A DNA stretch of 46,393 bases, taken from NCBI GenBank assembly GCA_024642505.1, contig JAHEAZ010000017.1:1-46393 (forward strand). Direction: 5' to 3'. The stretch's first letter is position 1; each line of letters begins with the position of its first letter. Of the stretch, positions 24,676 through 33,983 are shown piece by piece. Source of the DNA: Gammaproteobacteria bacterium. Lineage in GTDB: Bacteria > Pseudomonadota > Gammaproteobacteria > Steroidobacterales > Steroidobacteraceae. The translations under genes were made by a program, and so were the position numbers. The notes beneath the pieces are model-generated. The model did not search any database. It was not told the DNA's origin and worked only from the letters and a program-made list of their open reading frames with translations.

Positions 24676-25272
24676 ATGAAAAGACAATCCAACCGCATCA
24701 AGGCGACCATTCTCGGCGGCCTGATTTTCCTGATTCCGTTCGGCCTGGTCATCGCCGTGGCAGGCAAGGTCTACATGGTGATGCGATCGATCGCACTACC
24801 CATAACCAATGCAATCGGCATCGACCACATTGGTGCCGTGGCTTTCATCGATCTGGTCACTTTGTCTGTGACTCTTGGCATCTGCTACCTGGCCGGTCTG
24901 GCGGCCACCAGTGATCGTGGACGACGACTCTATCGCAGCTTCGACGAGAAATTGCTCAACGTCTTCCCGCGTTACGGCTTCATCAAGTCGCTGACGCATG
25001 AGCTTGGCGGTGACGAGACACAGGCGACGATGAAGCCGGTGCTGGTGCACTTCGATGACCAGTCGCAGATCGCATTCGAGGTTGACCGCAACGAACAGTG
25101 GGTCGTGCTGTATCTTCCGGGTTCGCCCGACCCCTGGTCCGGTGTCGTCTCCTACTGCACCCCGGATCGCGTGCAACCACTTGAAGCGGAATTTTCGTCC
25201 ACGGTCCGCTGCCTGAAGGTCGCCGGCAGGGGCGGTCTGCGCCTGTTGCAGCGCGAAGCAGCGGGTAATTGA
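24676..25272 (+). CDS. DUF502 family membrane protein
   Basis: A 198-residue protein with ATG 24676. Two membrane helices at the N-terminal end (ATILGGLIFLIPFGLVIAVA and VAFIDLVTLSVTLGICYLAG) are followed by a soluble domain with FIKSLTHELGGDETQATMKP and VLYLPGSPDPWSGVVSYCTP, typical of DUF502 proteins (predicted transporters or integral-membrane scaffold proteins, function unknown). The frame stays open far upstream, but this ATG is the first that gives the family N-terminus. A small membrane-protein gene follows 58 bases on. The 88 bases upstream hold the divergent promoters. Confidence 0.85.
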   Translation: MKRQSNRIKATILGGLIFLIPFGLVIAVAGKVYMVMRSIALPITNAIGIDHIGAVAFIDLVTLSVTLGICYLAGLAATSDRGRRLYRSFDEKLLNVFPRYGFIKSLTHELGGDETQATMKPVLVHFDDQSQIAFEVDRNEQWVVLYLPGSPDPWSGVVSYCTPDRVQPLEAEFSSTVRCLKVAGRGGLRLLQREAAGN

Positions 25273-25330
25273 GTCAGCCGCGGTTCCTTCGGGCCCGGGA
25301 ATCCGGATGCGTTGCCATGGGAGGACAGGC

Positions 25331-25606
25331 ATGAGCTATTGGAATTTCCTCAAGGCCACCATGAAATACGTCCTGCCGACGGCGGTCGCGCTGGGCGTGA
25401 TACTGGCCGTGCTGGCGCTGTTCGTTGGCCAAGCCGAGTTCGACATTACCATTGAGCTGGCACGCGACGACGCGCTCACGCTGTTGCTGGGAGCGCCCAT
25501 CGTGCTCGGGATTCTGGCGCTGGTGATGTCGCCACTGTCGTGGCTGATGTACCGGGTCGGTTCACGCGGCCGTAATGTCGTCACCGGGGTAGATGACACC
25601 GCCTGA
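25331..25606 (+). CDS. Small two-helix membrane protein
   Basis: A 91-residue protein from ATG 25331, with GGGAGGA 5 bases upstream. It has two hydrophobic helices (VLPTAVALGVILAVLALFVG and GAPIVLGILALVMSPLSWLM) and a short basic tail. No family is recognised. It probably shares a transcript with the DUF502 gene. The last 45 bases run into the converging MOSC gene, whose own end is inside this gene. Confidence 0.75.
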   Translation: MSYWNFLKATMKYVLPTAVALGVILAVLALFVGQAEFDITIELARDDALTLLLGAPIVLGILALVMSPLSWLMYRVGSRGRNVVTGVDDTA

Positions 25607-26029
25607 GACGATCCGGGCACGCAGCCCTGCGCGATGCACGAGCGCTGGCAGTACCCGCGGATCTACCAGCCCAGCCAGGCGGGCACAGGGCTCGCACAGG
25701 CGTATGCCTTCCAGAATTGCCTTGCCGACGCGGAAGCGGATGCCAACCAGGTCGTTCAGGCGCACATCGCGCGTGACCACGTTGCGCCGCAGCGCGCCAG
25801 CGTCGAGTGACAGACCTTGCTCGCAGTTGAACCGGTCGACTTCCTCCTGCTCGATGAGGGTGATCTCGAAATCGGGTTTGCCGGCGAGCTTCGCCGAGAA
25901 GGTCCCTTCCCCCAGATGGTATCGATCGCCGATGATGCCGCGTCCCGCTTCGAGCGTCGCCTGGTTAACCGAGCCGAGAGCCGCGCCGGCCACCGCGCCG
26001 GTGTAAAGGGATGCAACGACGCCATTCAT
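25562..26029 (-). CDS. MOSC-domain protein
   Basis: A 155-residue MOSC (molybdenum cofactor sulfurase C-terminal) protein from ATG 26029. IIGDRYHLGEGTFS, FEITLIEQEEVDRFN, LRRNVVTRDVRLNDLVGIRF and EGIRLCEPCARLAGL contain the conserved family positions, including the two cysteines near the end. MOSC domains transfer sulfur or bind molybdopterin-type substrates, as in YiiM/MOSC proteins that reduce N-hydroxylated compounds. Its start overlaps the stop of the upstream ABC permease by 4 bases, so it belongs to the exporter operon. The end overlaps the small membrane protein gene by 45 bases. Confidence 0.87.
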   Translation of the reverse strand: MNGVVASLYTGAVAGAALGSVNQATLEAGRGIIGDRYHLGEGTFSAKLAGKPDFEITLIEQEEVDRFNCEQGLSLDAGALRRNVVTRDVRLNDLVGIRFRVGKAILEGIRLCEPCARLAGLVDPRVLPALVHRAGLRARIVSGGVIYPGDDITAA

Positions 26030-27183
26030 GCCTGGTACCTGAACCTGCTCACGGCCACCAGGCCTACGACCGCCGCGGCTGCGCACAGCACCAGGACCTG
26101 CGGCAGCGCCGATGCGGCCCCGGACTGGAAGCTGACCAGCTTGTGCAGCGCGTCCATCGTCCAGCCGGTCGGCAGGAAATTCTGCAGCGCCTGCGTCCAC
26201 TTCGGGGTGACCTCGATGGGCCACCAGCAACCGCCCAGCGCCGCCAGCGCGTTGGCAGTCAGCACGCCATATCCTGTCGCCTGCCCCTCGGTACGCGCCA
26301 GCGATCCAAGCAGCAGACCGGCCGAGGCGCAGAATCCGGCCCAGGCAATCAGCACCACCACGACCATCGCCAGGTCCGGTCCCCAGTGCATGTGGAACAG
26401 CAGCGTGCCGACCGTCATCGCCACCGCTATCTGCAGGATCGCCAACGCCATGCGGCCGACCCACTTGCCGAGCACGACCTCCTGCCGGCTGATCGGCGCC
26501 GAGGCCAGGCGCCTGAGCAAACCCTGTCGTCGCTCGATCACCAGCACCGTCGATCCGCTGGTCAGCAGCACCAGCAACGTGAACATCACCATGATGCCGG
26601 GGATGGCCTGGTCGAAACCGCTCGGCACCTCCAGTCGCTTGCCAGCCGGCGCCACGTCGAGGGTGAGCGTACGCGGCGCCGCATCCAGCGAGGCCAGCCC
26701 GGCTGCGGAAACGACGCCACTCTCGTCGACCCCGGCCACCGCGAGATCCGCCAGCAAGGTGTACAGCGCCCGCTGGATGCGGAATTTCTCGTAGTCGCGC
26801 ACGAGTACCGAGGCATCTGTCTGGTACAGGGCCCTGAGACCGGTTTCGTGACCGAGCCGTTCGCTGAGCCGGTCCGGTAGCGTCAGTATTCGTCCGGCTA
26901 GCGGCGTCTCGTCCGTCGCGGCAGCTGGCGCGGACTCGAGCCACTGCAGCGTGAAGTTGTTGTCCTCCAACCGGCGTCCGATCCGTTCCTTGAATTCGCC
27001 CGGCGAAGCGGCCACCACGATTAGCGAATCCGGCTTCTCGGTGCGGGGACCGCCCATGCCGCCGGTGGCGTTACCGATGAAGAACATGAAGACCGGCGGC
27101 ATGAGGAACAGCCACATGAGCGTGGCGCCCTGCCGCAGCTGGTGGCGGATGTCGCCGATGGCGATGAACCAGACATTTCTCAT
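26026..27183 (-). CDS. ABC-2 type transporter permease (second)
   Basis: A 385-residue permease with the ABC-2/YhhJ fold. One N-terminal helix (LMWLFLMPPVFMFFIGNA) is followed by a large periplasmic segment (about 45-190) and five C-terminal helices (from IMVMFTLLVLLTSGSTVLVI to VLVLCAAAAVVGLVAVS). The cytoplasmic loop ERRQGLLRRLASAPISRQEV is the coupling region typical of the family. ATG 27183 is preferred; the frame is open to 27246 but that region overlaps the upstream gene. It lies 7 bases from the first permease and overlaps the MOSC gene by 4 bases. Confidence 0.86.
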   Translation of the reverse strand: MRNVWFIAIGDIRHQLRQGATLMWLFLMPPVFMFFIGNATGGMGGPRTEKPDSLIVVAASPGEFKERIGRRLEDNNFTLQWLESAPAAATDETPLAGRILTLPDRLSERLGHETGLRALYQTDASVLVRDYEKFRIQRALYTLLADLAVAGVDESGVVSAAGLASLDAAPRTLTLDVAPAGKRLEVPSGFDQAIPGIMVMFTLLVLLTSGSTVLVIERRQGLLRRLASAPISRQEVVLGKWVGRMALAILQIAVAMTVGTLLFHMHWGPDLAMVVVVLIAWAGFCASAGLLLGSLARTEGQATGYGVLTANALAALGGCWWPIEVTPKWTQALQNFLPTGWTMDALHKLVSFQSGAASALPQVLVLCAAAAVVGLVAVSRFRYQA

Positions 27184-27190
27184 GATGCCG

Positions 27191-28429
27191 TCATCGCTGC
27201 GCGAATCCCCGGGACAGCTGCGTTGCCGCCACACCGAGACCGGCAATGCCGATCAACAGGATCAGTCCCCAGCTGGCCGGCGTGATGGCCCAGCCGGCGG
27301 CGCTCGTGATCTCGGAAGTAAGCTGTTCCGCCACGAATCCGTTGGGCGTCAGGCGCCCGAAAGCGGCGATCCAGTCCGGCAAGGCGGCCAGTGGGAAGAA
27401 ACTGCCACCGGCCATCAGCAACGGAAAGACGATGATCGACGAGATCAACCCCGCTGCGCGCCGGGTCGGGGCCAGCATCTGCACCGCCGCAAACCACAGG
27501 AACAGGCCGGCGCCCGACAGGACGGTCCAGGCCAGCGCCGGCGCCAGACGCGACCAGGCCATGCCATGCAGGGCGAAGCCCAGCACCAGCGTAATGCCGG
27601 TGATGCAAAACAGCACGAGGGTGGCGGCGAGCGTCTTGCCCAGCAGGAACTTGACGATGTCCTGCGGCGAGCTGGACAACCGCCGCAGCGTGCCCTGCTC
27701 GCGCTCCTCCCAGATGTCCGAAGCCAGCCCGCTGGCCGTGAACATGACCGCCATCAGGACGATCCCTGGCAGGAACAGCAGCGCCAGCGAGACCTTGTCC
27801 GCTTCCTGCCCTGTCTCGACCAGTTCCACCGTTACGGCTGGCGGCAGCAGGTAGGCCTTTACGGACTCCAGCCGGTCGCGGACTGCCGCGACAATGGCAT
27901 CGATCCGCCCGGCTTCCGCCTCCCGGCCTGTCTCGCGCCAGTCCGCGATGACCTTGATCTCCTCGCCAAACGCACGCTGCGCGTAGAAACCCGCGTCGAG
28001 CAGCAGTTCCAGGCCCTCGGTGATGATTTGCGGCAGGATCTTCTGCGCCGGGTTGGTTCGCAACGTCAGGGTCGCCGGCTGCTCGCGCAACCACGCCTCG
28101 CCGAAGCCCGCAGGTATCACCAGCAATGCGCTGGCGTCGCCGGCATCCATCTGCGTGCGACCGTCCTCGATGGACACGGCCTTGAGCGTGATCATCTCGG
28201 CCAGCTCGCCCTGGCCGAACATGCCAGTCACGGCGCGGCTGACCAGCGAGTCGTCCTGGTCAACGACCAGCAGGACGCCGGTGGGGCGCACCCCGCTCCC
28301 CCCGCCGCTCATCAGCGAGGTGATCAGGCCACCGATCAGCAACGGGATGCCGAGCCAGACCAGCAGCACCATCGGATCGCGCCACCAGCGCCGCAGGTCC
28401 TTGGCCGCCGCTGACAGGATGAAGCTCAT
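27191..28429 (-). CDS. ABC-2 type transporter permease (first)
   Basis: A 412-residue permease with the same fold as the next gene: N-terminal helix (VLLVWLGIPLLIGGLITSLM), a long periplasmic region (about 45-200), then helices from LALLFLPGIVLMAVMFTASG to LILLIGIAGLGVAATQL. The coupling loop EEREQGTLRRLSSSPQDIVK is present. Two different half-transporters plus one ATPase suggest a heteromeric exporter for drugs, lipids or other membrane-active compounds. It starts 23 bases after the ATPase stop. Confidence 0.86.
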   Translation of the reverse strand: MSFILSAAAKDLRRWWRDPMVLLVWLGIPLLIGGLITSLMSGGGSGVRPTGVLLVVDQDDSLVSRAVTGMFGQGELAEMITLKAVSIEDGRTQMDAGDASALLVIPAGFGEAWLREQPATLTLRTNPAQKILPQIITEGLELLLDAGFYAQRAFGEEIKVIADWRETGREAEAGRIDAIVAAVRDRLESVKAYLLPPAVTVELVETGQEADKVSLALLFLPGIVLMAVMFTASGLASDIWEEREQGTLRRLSSSPQDIVKFLLGKTLAATLVLFCITGITLVLGFALHGMAWSRLAPALAWTVLSGAGLFLWFAAVQMLAPTRRAAGLISSIIVFPLLMAGGSFFPLAALPDWIAAFGRLTPNGFVAEQLTSEITSAAGWAITPASWGLILLIGIAGLGVAATQLSRGFAQR

Positions 28430-28452
28430 CGGATCGGCGCCTGCTGCGGGCG

Positions 28453-29397
<945 letters not shown>

Positions 29398-29552
29398 TGG
29401 AATCCCCTCCTATGGCCAGCGCTCCGCCAGCCGTCGGCGATGTAGTTCAGGCCGCACCGGATGGCGTGCTGACGGAATATTCCTTCCAGATTTCTGCCAC
29501 ACCAGCGCGCGCCAGTCCGTCAGCGCACTGGTACCTTGGTGCCAAATAATTT
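29398..29552. other. Region upstream of the exporter operon, no gene seen
   Basis: The 155 bases before the exporter ATPase start carry no recognised gene. GGTACC near 29531 sits in a near-palindrome, TGGTACC-TT-GGTGCCA (29530-29545, one mismatch), of unknown role. An open frame on the minus strand (to 29604) lacks a ribosome-binding site and resembles nothing. Confidence 0.4.
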
Positions 29553-29634
29553 CAGTGACTTGCCGAGGTCCGACCCCAATACCAACCGACTCCAAGGTCA
29601 CCAAGGATTGGGGTCGGACCTCGCCAAGTCATTG
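29553..29634. repeat. 28-base imperfect inverted repeat (second REP-like element)
   Basis: Left arm 29553-29580 and right arm 29607-29634 are reverse complements with two mismatches, around a 26-base centre. The arm core is GAGGTCCGACCCCAAT. It differs in sequence from the repeat at 22648 but has the same general design (25-28-base arms, 26-32-base centre). It lies in the gap between the exporter ATPase and the 34-residue gene. Similar GGTCCGACCCC palindromes occur near REP transposases in other genomes; this is from memory. Confidence 0.88.
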
Positions 29635-29640
29635 TTCTTC

Positions 29641-29745
29641 TCAGTGCCGGCTCTGCTTTTTTTCCTGCTTGGCCGCACGCTTTTCGGCGAGCGTCTTCTG
29701 CGGCTTCTTCTTGGTTTCTTTCTTGCGTTCCTGGCCCTTGCTCAT
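29641..29745 (-). CDS. 34-residue basic protein
   Basis: The reverse strand encodes 34 residues starting MSKGQERKKETKKKP and ending QKTLAEKRAAKQEKKQSRH, 12 of them Lys and 4 Arg. GGAGAG lies 4 bases before the ATG, making a strong translation signal. Short highly basic proteins of the 'MSKGQxxKKxTKK' type recur in many proteobacteria, annotated as hypothetical; I recall the pattern but cannot verify it here. It probably binds nucleic acid or another acidic partner. Confidence 0.72.
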   Translation of the reverse strand: MSKGQERKKETKKKPQKTLAEKRAAKQEKKQSRH

Positions 29746-30017
29746 GCTGCTCTCCGTATTACGCCAACCTGGGCGCGATGATGTCCTCTCTAGATTATCG
29801 TAGGAAATATCTGCGCGATCATTCCCCTACCAATTGCCAACTTGGTCACCTGCAAATGGCAATGAAACTCAGTCCGCAAAATATGTTGCTTCTTGGCAAC
29901 AAATTTTTAAATCATCATGATGTCTGCTGGAAAACTCGTCCCGATTGCAACACACTGTTTGCAATGCGCCCGTCGACAGGGGAGTGGGGCGCTGCCTATC
30001 CACCCCGAGGGAGAGTC
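29746..30017 (+). promoter_or_regulatory. AT-rich, dyad-rich regulatory region upstream of the second TonB receptor
   Basis: This 272-base stretch is clearly less GC-rich than its surroundings. It holds a promoter match TTGGCA (29893-29898), 17 bases, CATGAT (29916-29921), and three dyads of the ATTGC/GCAAT type: ATTGCC...GGCAAT (29833-29863), GTTGC-TTCTTG-GCAAC (29885-29900, on the -35 box) and ATTGCAA-CACACTGT-TTGCAAT (29944-29965, in the leader). These look like operators for a repressor, but no regulator gene adjoins. Confidence 0.45.
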
Positions 30018-32492
30018 ATGAAGCACGATTCCGCGCGTCTCAAGTCAGCAATCCGCCTCGCCTTGTTGCCCGCCCTGGCCACCGTCACCGGACTGGCCAG
30101 CGCACCGGCTTTGGCGCAACAGACCACGCTGCTCGAAGAAGTCATCGTCACGGCCCGTAAGACGGCCGAGAACATCCAGTCTGTACCGATCGCCATCACC
30201 GCGATCGGAGCAGGCACCATCGAGGACCTGGGACTGAAGGACCTCGCGGATATTTCGAAGCTCACAGCAGGCCTCGTGTTCGACAATGAATTCAGTCGCA
30301 CAGGCAACCGCCCGGTGATCCGCGGCCAGGCGAATATCCAGGGTGCCTCGGGTGTGTCCTATTTCATCGACGGTGTATACATCTCTGGCTCGATCGCCGC
30401 CTACGACCTGAACGACGTCGAGCGCATCGAAGTGGTGAAGGGCCCACAGAGTGCGCTCTACGGTCGTAATACCTATTCCGGCGCCATCAATATCGTGACC
30501 AAGTCGCCGGGCGACGCCGTCTCGGGCAACCTGAAGCTGGAAGTAGCCGAGGACGATCAGTATGAGGTTGCGGCGACGATACGCGGACCGATTTCCGACA
30601 AGGTCGCAGGGAGTCTCACGGCGCGTTATTACTCGCGCGATGGCGCGTTCCAGAACACCTTCGACAACACGCCGATCGGCGAAGAGGAGTCGACGTCGGT
30701 CTCCGGCGTACTGCAGTTCACCCCGACCGACGCGCTGGACATACGCCTGCGCGCCTACTACTCGGAACTCGAGGACGGCCAGCCGCCGATCTTCGCGACT
30801 GCGGCCGATGAGAACAACTGTTACTTCGACAACGGCAGTCTCTATCGGGGTGCCGGGCGTTATTACTGCGGGGTCATCAAGCCCCATCCGATTGACAGCG
30901 ACTGGCGCATCCAGGCACCGGATGCCGTCCAGGCGAACGACGACTTACAGACCAGCTTGAACATCCGCTGGGACCTGAACGACAACTGGACGTTGGCATC
31001 GGTGACCGGTTACAACGACAGTGAAGAAACGTTCATCACTGAGGCCGACTACAGCGACACCGCCTTCCAGACCGCTGTCTTCGCGCGCTTCCCGATCGGT
31101 GGCACCTTCCCAAACTTTACCTACGGCTTCATTAATTCCGTCACCGATTTCACCTTTGCAAGCAACGTCCAGACCGACGACATCTCGCAGGAGCTGCGCC
31201 TTGAGTTTGACGGCGACCGCGTAGACTTCCTGATCGGCGGCTATTACTTCGACCAGAACATCAAGGATCGCAGCATCCGCGAGCTGCCGCCGAACGCCCA
31301 GGCGATCGCTACGGCCAACTTTCTCGGTCGCTACGCGCAGGAACAGGCCATCTGTGCCGCCAATCCATTCTGCGCGTTTACGGTTCCGATCGGCAGCACG
31401 GCCATAGCCGTGCCGCGCGACATCAACACGAGGGACATCACCAACCAGGCTATCTTCGGCCTGGTGTCCTTCGACGTCACAGATTCTTTCGGTATCACTG
31501 CCGAGGCCCGTTACCAGGAAGAGGACATCGAGCAGGTCGTAGTCCTGCAGAATCTTGGTGCTACAACCAGTGAAACAGTGAGGGCGAAAGCGAGCTTTGA
31601 CTCTTTTACGCCGCGAGTGACGCTGAACTGGCAGGTCTCTGACAACAGCATGCTGTATGCCCTGTATGCCGAAGGCACCAAGCCGGGCGGCTTCAACAGC
31701 GCGACCGCCATCAAGGCTGGGTTGCCGAGCTACGATGAAGAAGACGTCAAATCGTACGAGATCGGCTCGAAGAACGTATTCGCCGATGGGCAGCTGGTCG
31801 TCAATCTGGCCCTGTACTTCAACGACATTTCCGGTTACCAGCTGACTCAGAATGCACGCGCGGGCACCAGCACCACCTCCGCTATCCTCAATGCCGGCGA
31901 CGCCGAGGTCACCGGTGCGGAGCTCGAAGTCAGCTACCGCCCGGCGGCGATCGAGGGCTTGGCCTTCACGTTCAACTATGCCTATTCGGATCCCGAGTTC
32001 ACCAAGGCCGTCGACGAGAACCAGGGCTTGCTGAACGACGTGGACGACGATGGACTGAACAACTGTTCTCTCGGACTGCAGCAGCCTGACCTCGCCTGCA
32101 GCTCGACCAACATGTTGTTTGGATCCATCAAGGGCCACCAGATCCCGCGTACGGCCAATCACCAGGCTTATGCAGGCGTGGAGTTGCGCCGGCCGCTCGC
32201 CATCGGGGACGGCTGGGACTACATGGTCGGGGCAGACTATTCATACGAATCGACCAAGTACGCGCAGGTGCTGAACCTGGCCGAGACCGGGGATACGAGC
32301 CTGGTCAACGCGCGGGTTGGCATCATGTCGGACAGCTGGTCTGTCATGTTATGGGGCAAGAACCTGACCGGCGAGGACTCGGTGCCTAACGTCCTGCGCT
32401 ATGCGGACGGCGCGGCCGACTTCCGGCGGAATTTTGCCGCCTCGCAGCGGCGCGACACCTACCTGGGCCTGACGGTCACGGCTAAGTTCTGA
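30018..32492 (+). CDS. TonB-dependent outer-membrane receptor (without STN domain)
   Basis: An 824-residue receptor from ATG 30018 (AGGGAG 4 bases upstream). A signal peptide (RLALLPALATVTGLASAPALAQ) precedes LEEVIVTARKTAENIQSVPI, a TonB box plus plug start typical of sphingomonad, Steroidobacter and marine gammaproteobacterial receptors. The plug is at about 45-155 (NRPVIRGQANIQGASGVSYF, RIEVVKGPQSALYGRNTYSG), the barrel follows, and the C-terminus is YLGLTVTAKF with terminal Phe. This clade takes up diverse organic substrates rather than siderophores only; the ligand is unknown. The frame is open to 29778 but the upstream part has no signal-peptide character. A strong terminator follows. 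Confidence 0.93.
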   Translation: MKHDSARLKSAIRLALLPALATVTGLASAPALAQQTTLLEEVIVTARKTAENIQSVPIAITAIGAGTIEDLGLKDLADISKLTAGLVFDNEFSRTGNRPVIRGQANIQGASGVSYFIDGVYISGSIAAYDLNDVERIEVVKGPQSALYGRNTYSGAINIVTKSPGDAVSGNLKLEVAEDDQYEVAATIRGPISDKVAGSLTARYYSRDGAFQNTFDNTPIGEEESTSVSGVLQFTPTDALDIRLRAYYSELEDGQPPIFATAADENNCYFDNGSLYRGAGRYYCGVIKPHPIDSDWRIQAPDAVQANDDLQTSLNIRWDLNDNWTLASVTGYNDSEETFITEADYSDTAFQTAVFARFPIGGTFPNFTYGFINSVTDFTFASNVQTDDISQELRLEFDGDRVDFLIGGYYFDQNIKDRSIRELPPNAQAIATANFLGRYAQEQAICAANPFCAFTVPIGSTAIAVPRDINTRDITNQAIFGLVSFDVTDSFGITAEARYQEEDIEQVVVLQNLGATTSETVRAKASFDSFTPRVTLNWQVSDNSMLYALYAEGTKPGGFNSATAIKAGLPSYDEEDVKSYEIGSKNVFADGQLVVNLALYFNDISGYQLTQNARAGTSTTSAILNAGDAEVTGAELEVSYRPAAIEGLAFTFNYAYSDPEFTKAVDENQGLLNDVDDDGLNNCSLGLQQPDLACSSTNMLFGSIKGHQIPRTANHQAYAGVELRRPLAIGDGWDYMVGADYSYESTKYAQVLNLAETGDTSLVNARVGIMSDSWSVMLWGKNLTGEDSVPNVLRYADGAADFRRNFAASQRRDTYLGLTVTAKF

Positions 32493-32519
32493 AGTAGTCC
32501 GATTGCGGGATGACCGCGA

Positions 32520-32556
32520 GGCCTGCCCGGCGATGCCGGGCAGGCCATTTTCTTTG
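32520..32556 (+). terminator. Rho-independent terminator after the TonB receptor
   Basis: A perfect 12-bp stem (GGCCTGCCCGGC at 32520-32531, and its complement at 32535-32546) with a 3-base loop is followed by ATTTTCTTT. It lies 27 bases after the receptor's stop. Confidence 0.9.
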
Positions 32557-32608
32557 CAACTCGGCAGCCGATAGGCTTGGGCATGCAGCCCGTACCGGAA
32601 GCGACAAG

Positions 32609-32818
32609 ATGACTCACCCCGATCGACTTGAGGCACTGGAATTCAAGCTGGCCCACCTCGAGCGCGGGCTGCAGGAATTGAGCGACGTGGTGATCCGGCA
32701 GCAGCAGGATTTGGGCCGGCTGCTGCTGCGCAACCAACAATTGATGGAACAGCTGGAAGACCTGAGGGAACAGGGCGAAGGGCAGAAAGACCCGCACGAG
32801 GTTCCACCGCACTATTGA
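32609..32818 (+). CDS. slyX: SlyX family protein
   Basis: A 69-residue coiled-coil protein. It begins DRLEALEFKLAHLERGLQEL and continues IRQQQDLGRLLLRNQQLMEQ, the SlyX heptad pattern, ending in the family's PPHY. ATG 32609 is 6 bases past a GGAAG. SlyX is a conserved proteobacterial protein of unknown function. It converges on a minus-strand lipoprotein and shares a terminator hairpin. Confidence 0.92.
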   Translation: MTHPDRLEALEFKLAHLERGLQELSDVVIRQQQDLGRLLLRNQQLMEQLEDLREQGEGQKDPHEVPPHY

Positions 32819-32875
32819 ATCATTGAGGAGCAGGTCGGTACCGGGCCCGGGGTTTCGGGATCCTGCGGCGGAGAT

Positions 32876-32912
32876 ATAGAAAAAGGGCCGCGACCCGATG
32901 TCGTGGCCCTTT
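32876..32912 (-). terminator. Rho-independent terminator between slyX and the lipoprotein gene
   Basis: A 13-bp stem (AAAGGGCCGCGAC at 32882-32894 and GTCGTGGCCCTTT at 32900-32912, one G-T mismatch) with a 5-base loop. Read on the minus strand it is followed by a T-rich run, so it fits the lipoprotein gene, whose stop is at 32934; on the plus strand it could also end slyX. Confidence 0.85.
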
Positions 32913-32933
32913 CGCATCCGTCGGTGATGCCGG

Positions 32934-33800
32934 TTACGGCTTGACTTCGACCGCGCTGTCGAGCGTCAGGCTGATGACGGTTCCGGCCGGCAGTTCCACT
33001 TCGGTGCCCGTGTTCTTGGCAGCCGCCGTGCCGGCCGCCGCGCCGAGGATGCCGCCGATGACGGAGCCCTTGTCGCTGTCGACCTGGTGGCCGATGACGG
33101 CACCGGCCACCGCGCCGCCCGCGATCTTGGCGGTATCGCGTCCACCCTCGCTCTTGCCGGTCTGGGTGAACTTCGCGGACATCGCTACCGCGTGATCCGC
33201 ATCCGGCGCCAGCGTATCGAAGGCGACGCCGATCATCGGCGTGCTGCCAATCTGCTTGCTGCCGGAGACGCGATCGGCCACCGTACCGGAGACGATCGCG
33301 CCGGTCGGGATCGCCCGCTTGCCGTCGACCATCACATCGGCCAGGACCCTGGCCTCGATGCGGTCACCTCGGCGGTTCGTCTTGCTCGACACTGGCGTGA
33401 CCAGCTCGGCCGAAATCTTGGTACCTGCCGGGACGACTACCGGCTTCGGCGGCGGCGGTGGCGTTGCGCTGGCGACCGTTGCCGCGGCCGGGGCCGCAGC
33501 CGTGCTTGCCGGCTTCTTGGTAGCTGGAGCGGTCTTCCCCGCGAGCGCTGCCTCACGACGCGCCAGGTCGGCCTCGCGTTCCTTCAGGGCGAGGTCGGTC
33601 TCGCGCTTGGCCAGCTCCTCTTCCTTGGCCGCCAGCTCGGCAGCGGCCGCCTCTTCGGCCGACTGCGCAGTTCCGGCTGCTGGTTCTGCCTGCTGCGCAA
33701 CGGGCGTTGGCTCGGGCGGCTTGCCGCAGCCCGACAGTACGAATACCGCGAGGGCGGCGGGCAGCATCAGCACAGGCGACAGAATCTTCTTGCTCGGCAC
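32934..33800 (-). CDS. Lipoprotein with coiled coil and glycine-zipper region
   Basis: From GTG 33800 (GGGAGGAG 7 bases upstream) it has 288 residues. The signal peptide ends in the lipobox LSGC (residue about 25), so it is a lipoprotein; C is followed by GK, so outer-membrane sorting is plausible. An Ala/Glu/Lys-rich coiled coil spans about 40-95 (AAAELAAKEEELAKRETDLA), then a Pro/Ala linker (PPPPPKPVVVP). The C-terminal half has a beta-rich region (GTKISAELVTPVSSKTNRRG, IPTGAIVSGTVADRVSGSKQ) and a glycine-zipper-like helix (GGAVAGAVIGHQVDSDKGSV). The same zipper occurs in porin-like or stress-envelope proteins. Function not recognised. Confidence 0.85.
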   Translation of the reverse strand: MPSKKILSPVLMLPAALAVFVLSGCGKPPEPTPVAQQAEPAAGTAQSAEEAAAAELAAKEEELAKRETDLALKEREADLARREAALAGKTAPATKKPASTAAAPAAATVASATPPPPPKPVVVPAGTKISAELVTPVSSKTNRRGDRIEARVLADVMVDGKRAIPTGAIVSGTVADRVSGSKQIGSTPMIGVAFDTLAPDADHAVAMSAKFTQTGKSEGGRDTAKIAGGAVAGAVIGHQVDSDKGSVIGGILGAAAGTAAAKNTGTEVELPAGTVISLTLDSAVEVKP

Positions 33801-33983
33801 GTTGGGTCTCCTCCCATCAAGACAGGCCATTCGGCAGGACTGCCGCTGACCGTAAGGGTATTCTAACGATATGACCATTCGAGACTGTCTTCGTTCGGCG
33901 ACAGGGCGTAAAAATATCCATGTGAATCATGCCCTTGCCACCAGCAGTCTGAGTCCAGACTGCATGACGGCGAACAATTCACC

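Noticed and set aside
29778-30017. In-frame extension of the large TonB receptor upstream of ATG 30018
   Set aside because: The 80 extra residues lack a signal peptide and include the promoter, dyads and leader; the receptor signal peptide begins at 30018 with a Shine-Dalgarno.
32510-32608. In-frame extension upstream of slyX
   Set aside because: Covers the receptor's terminator hairpin, which would not be coding; SlyX starts at 32609.
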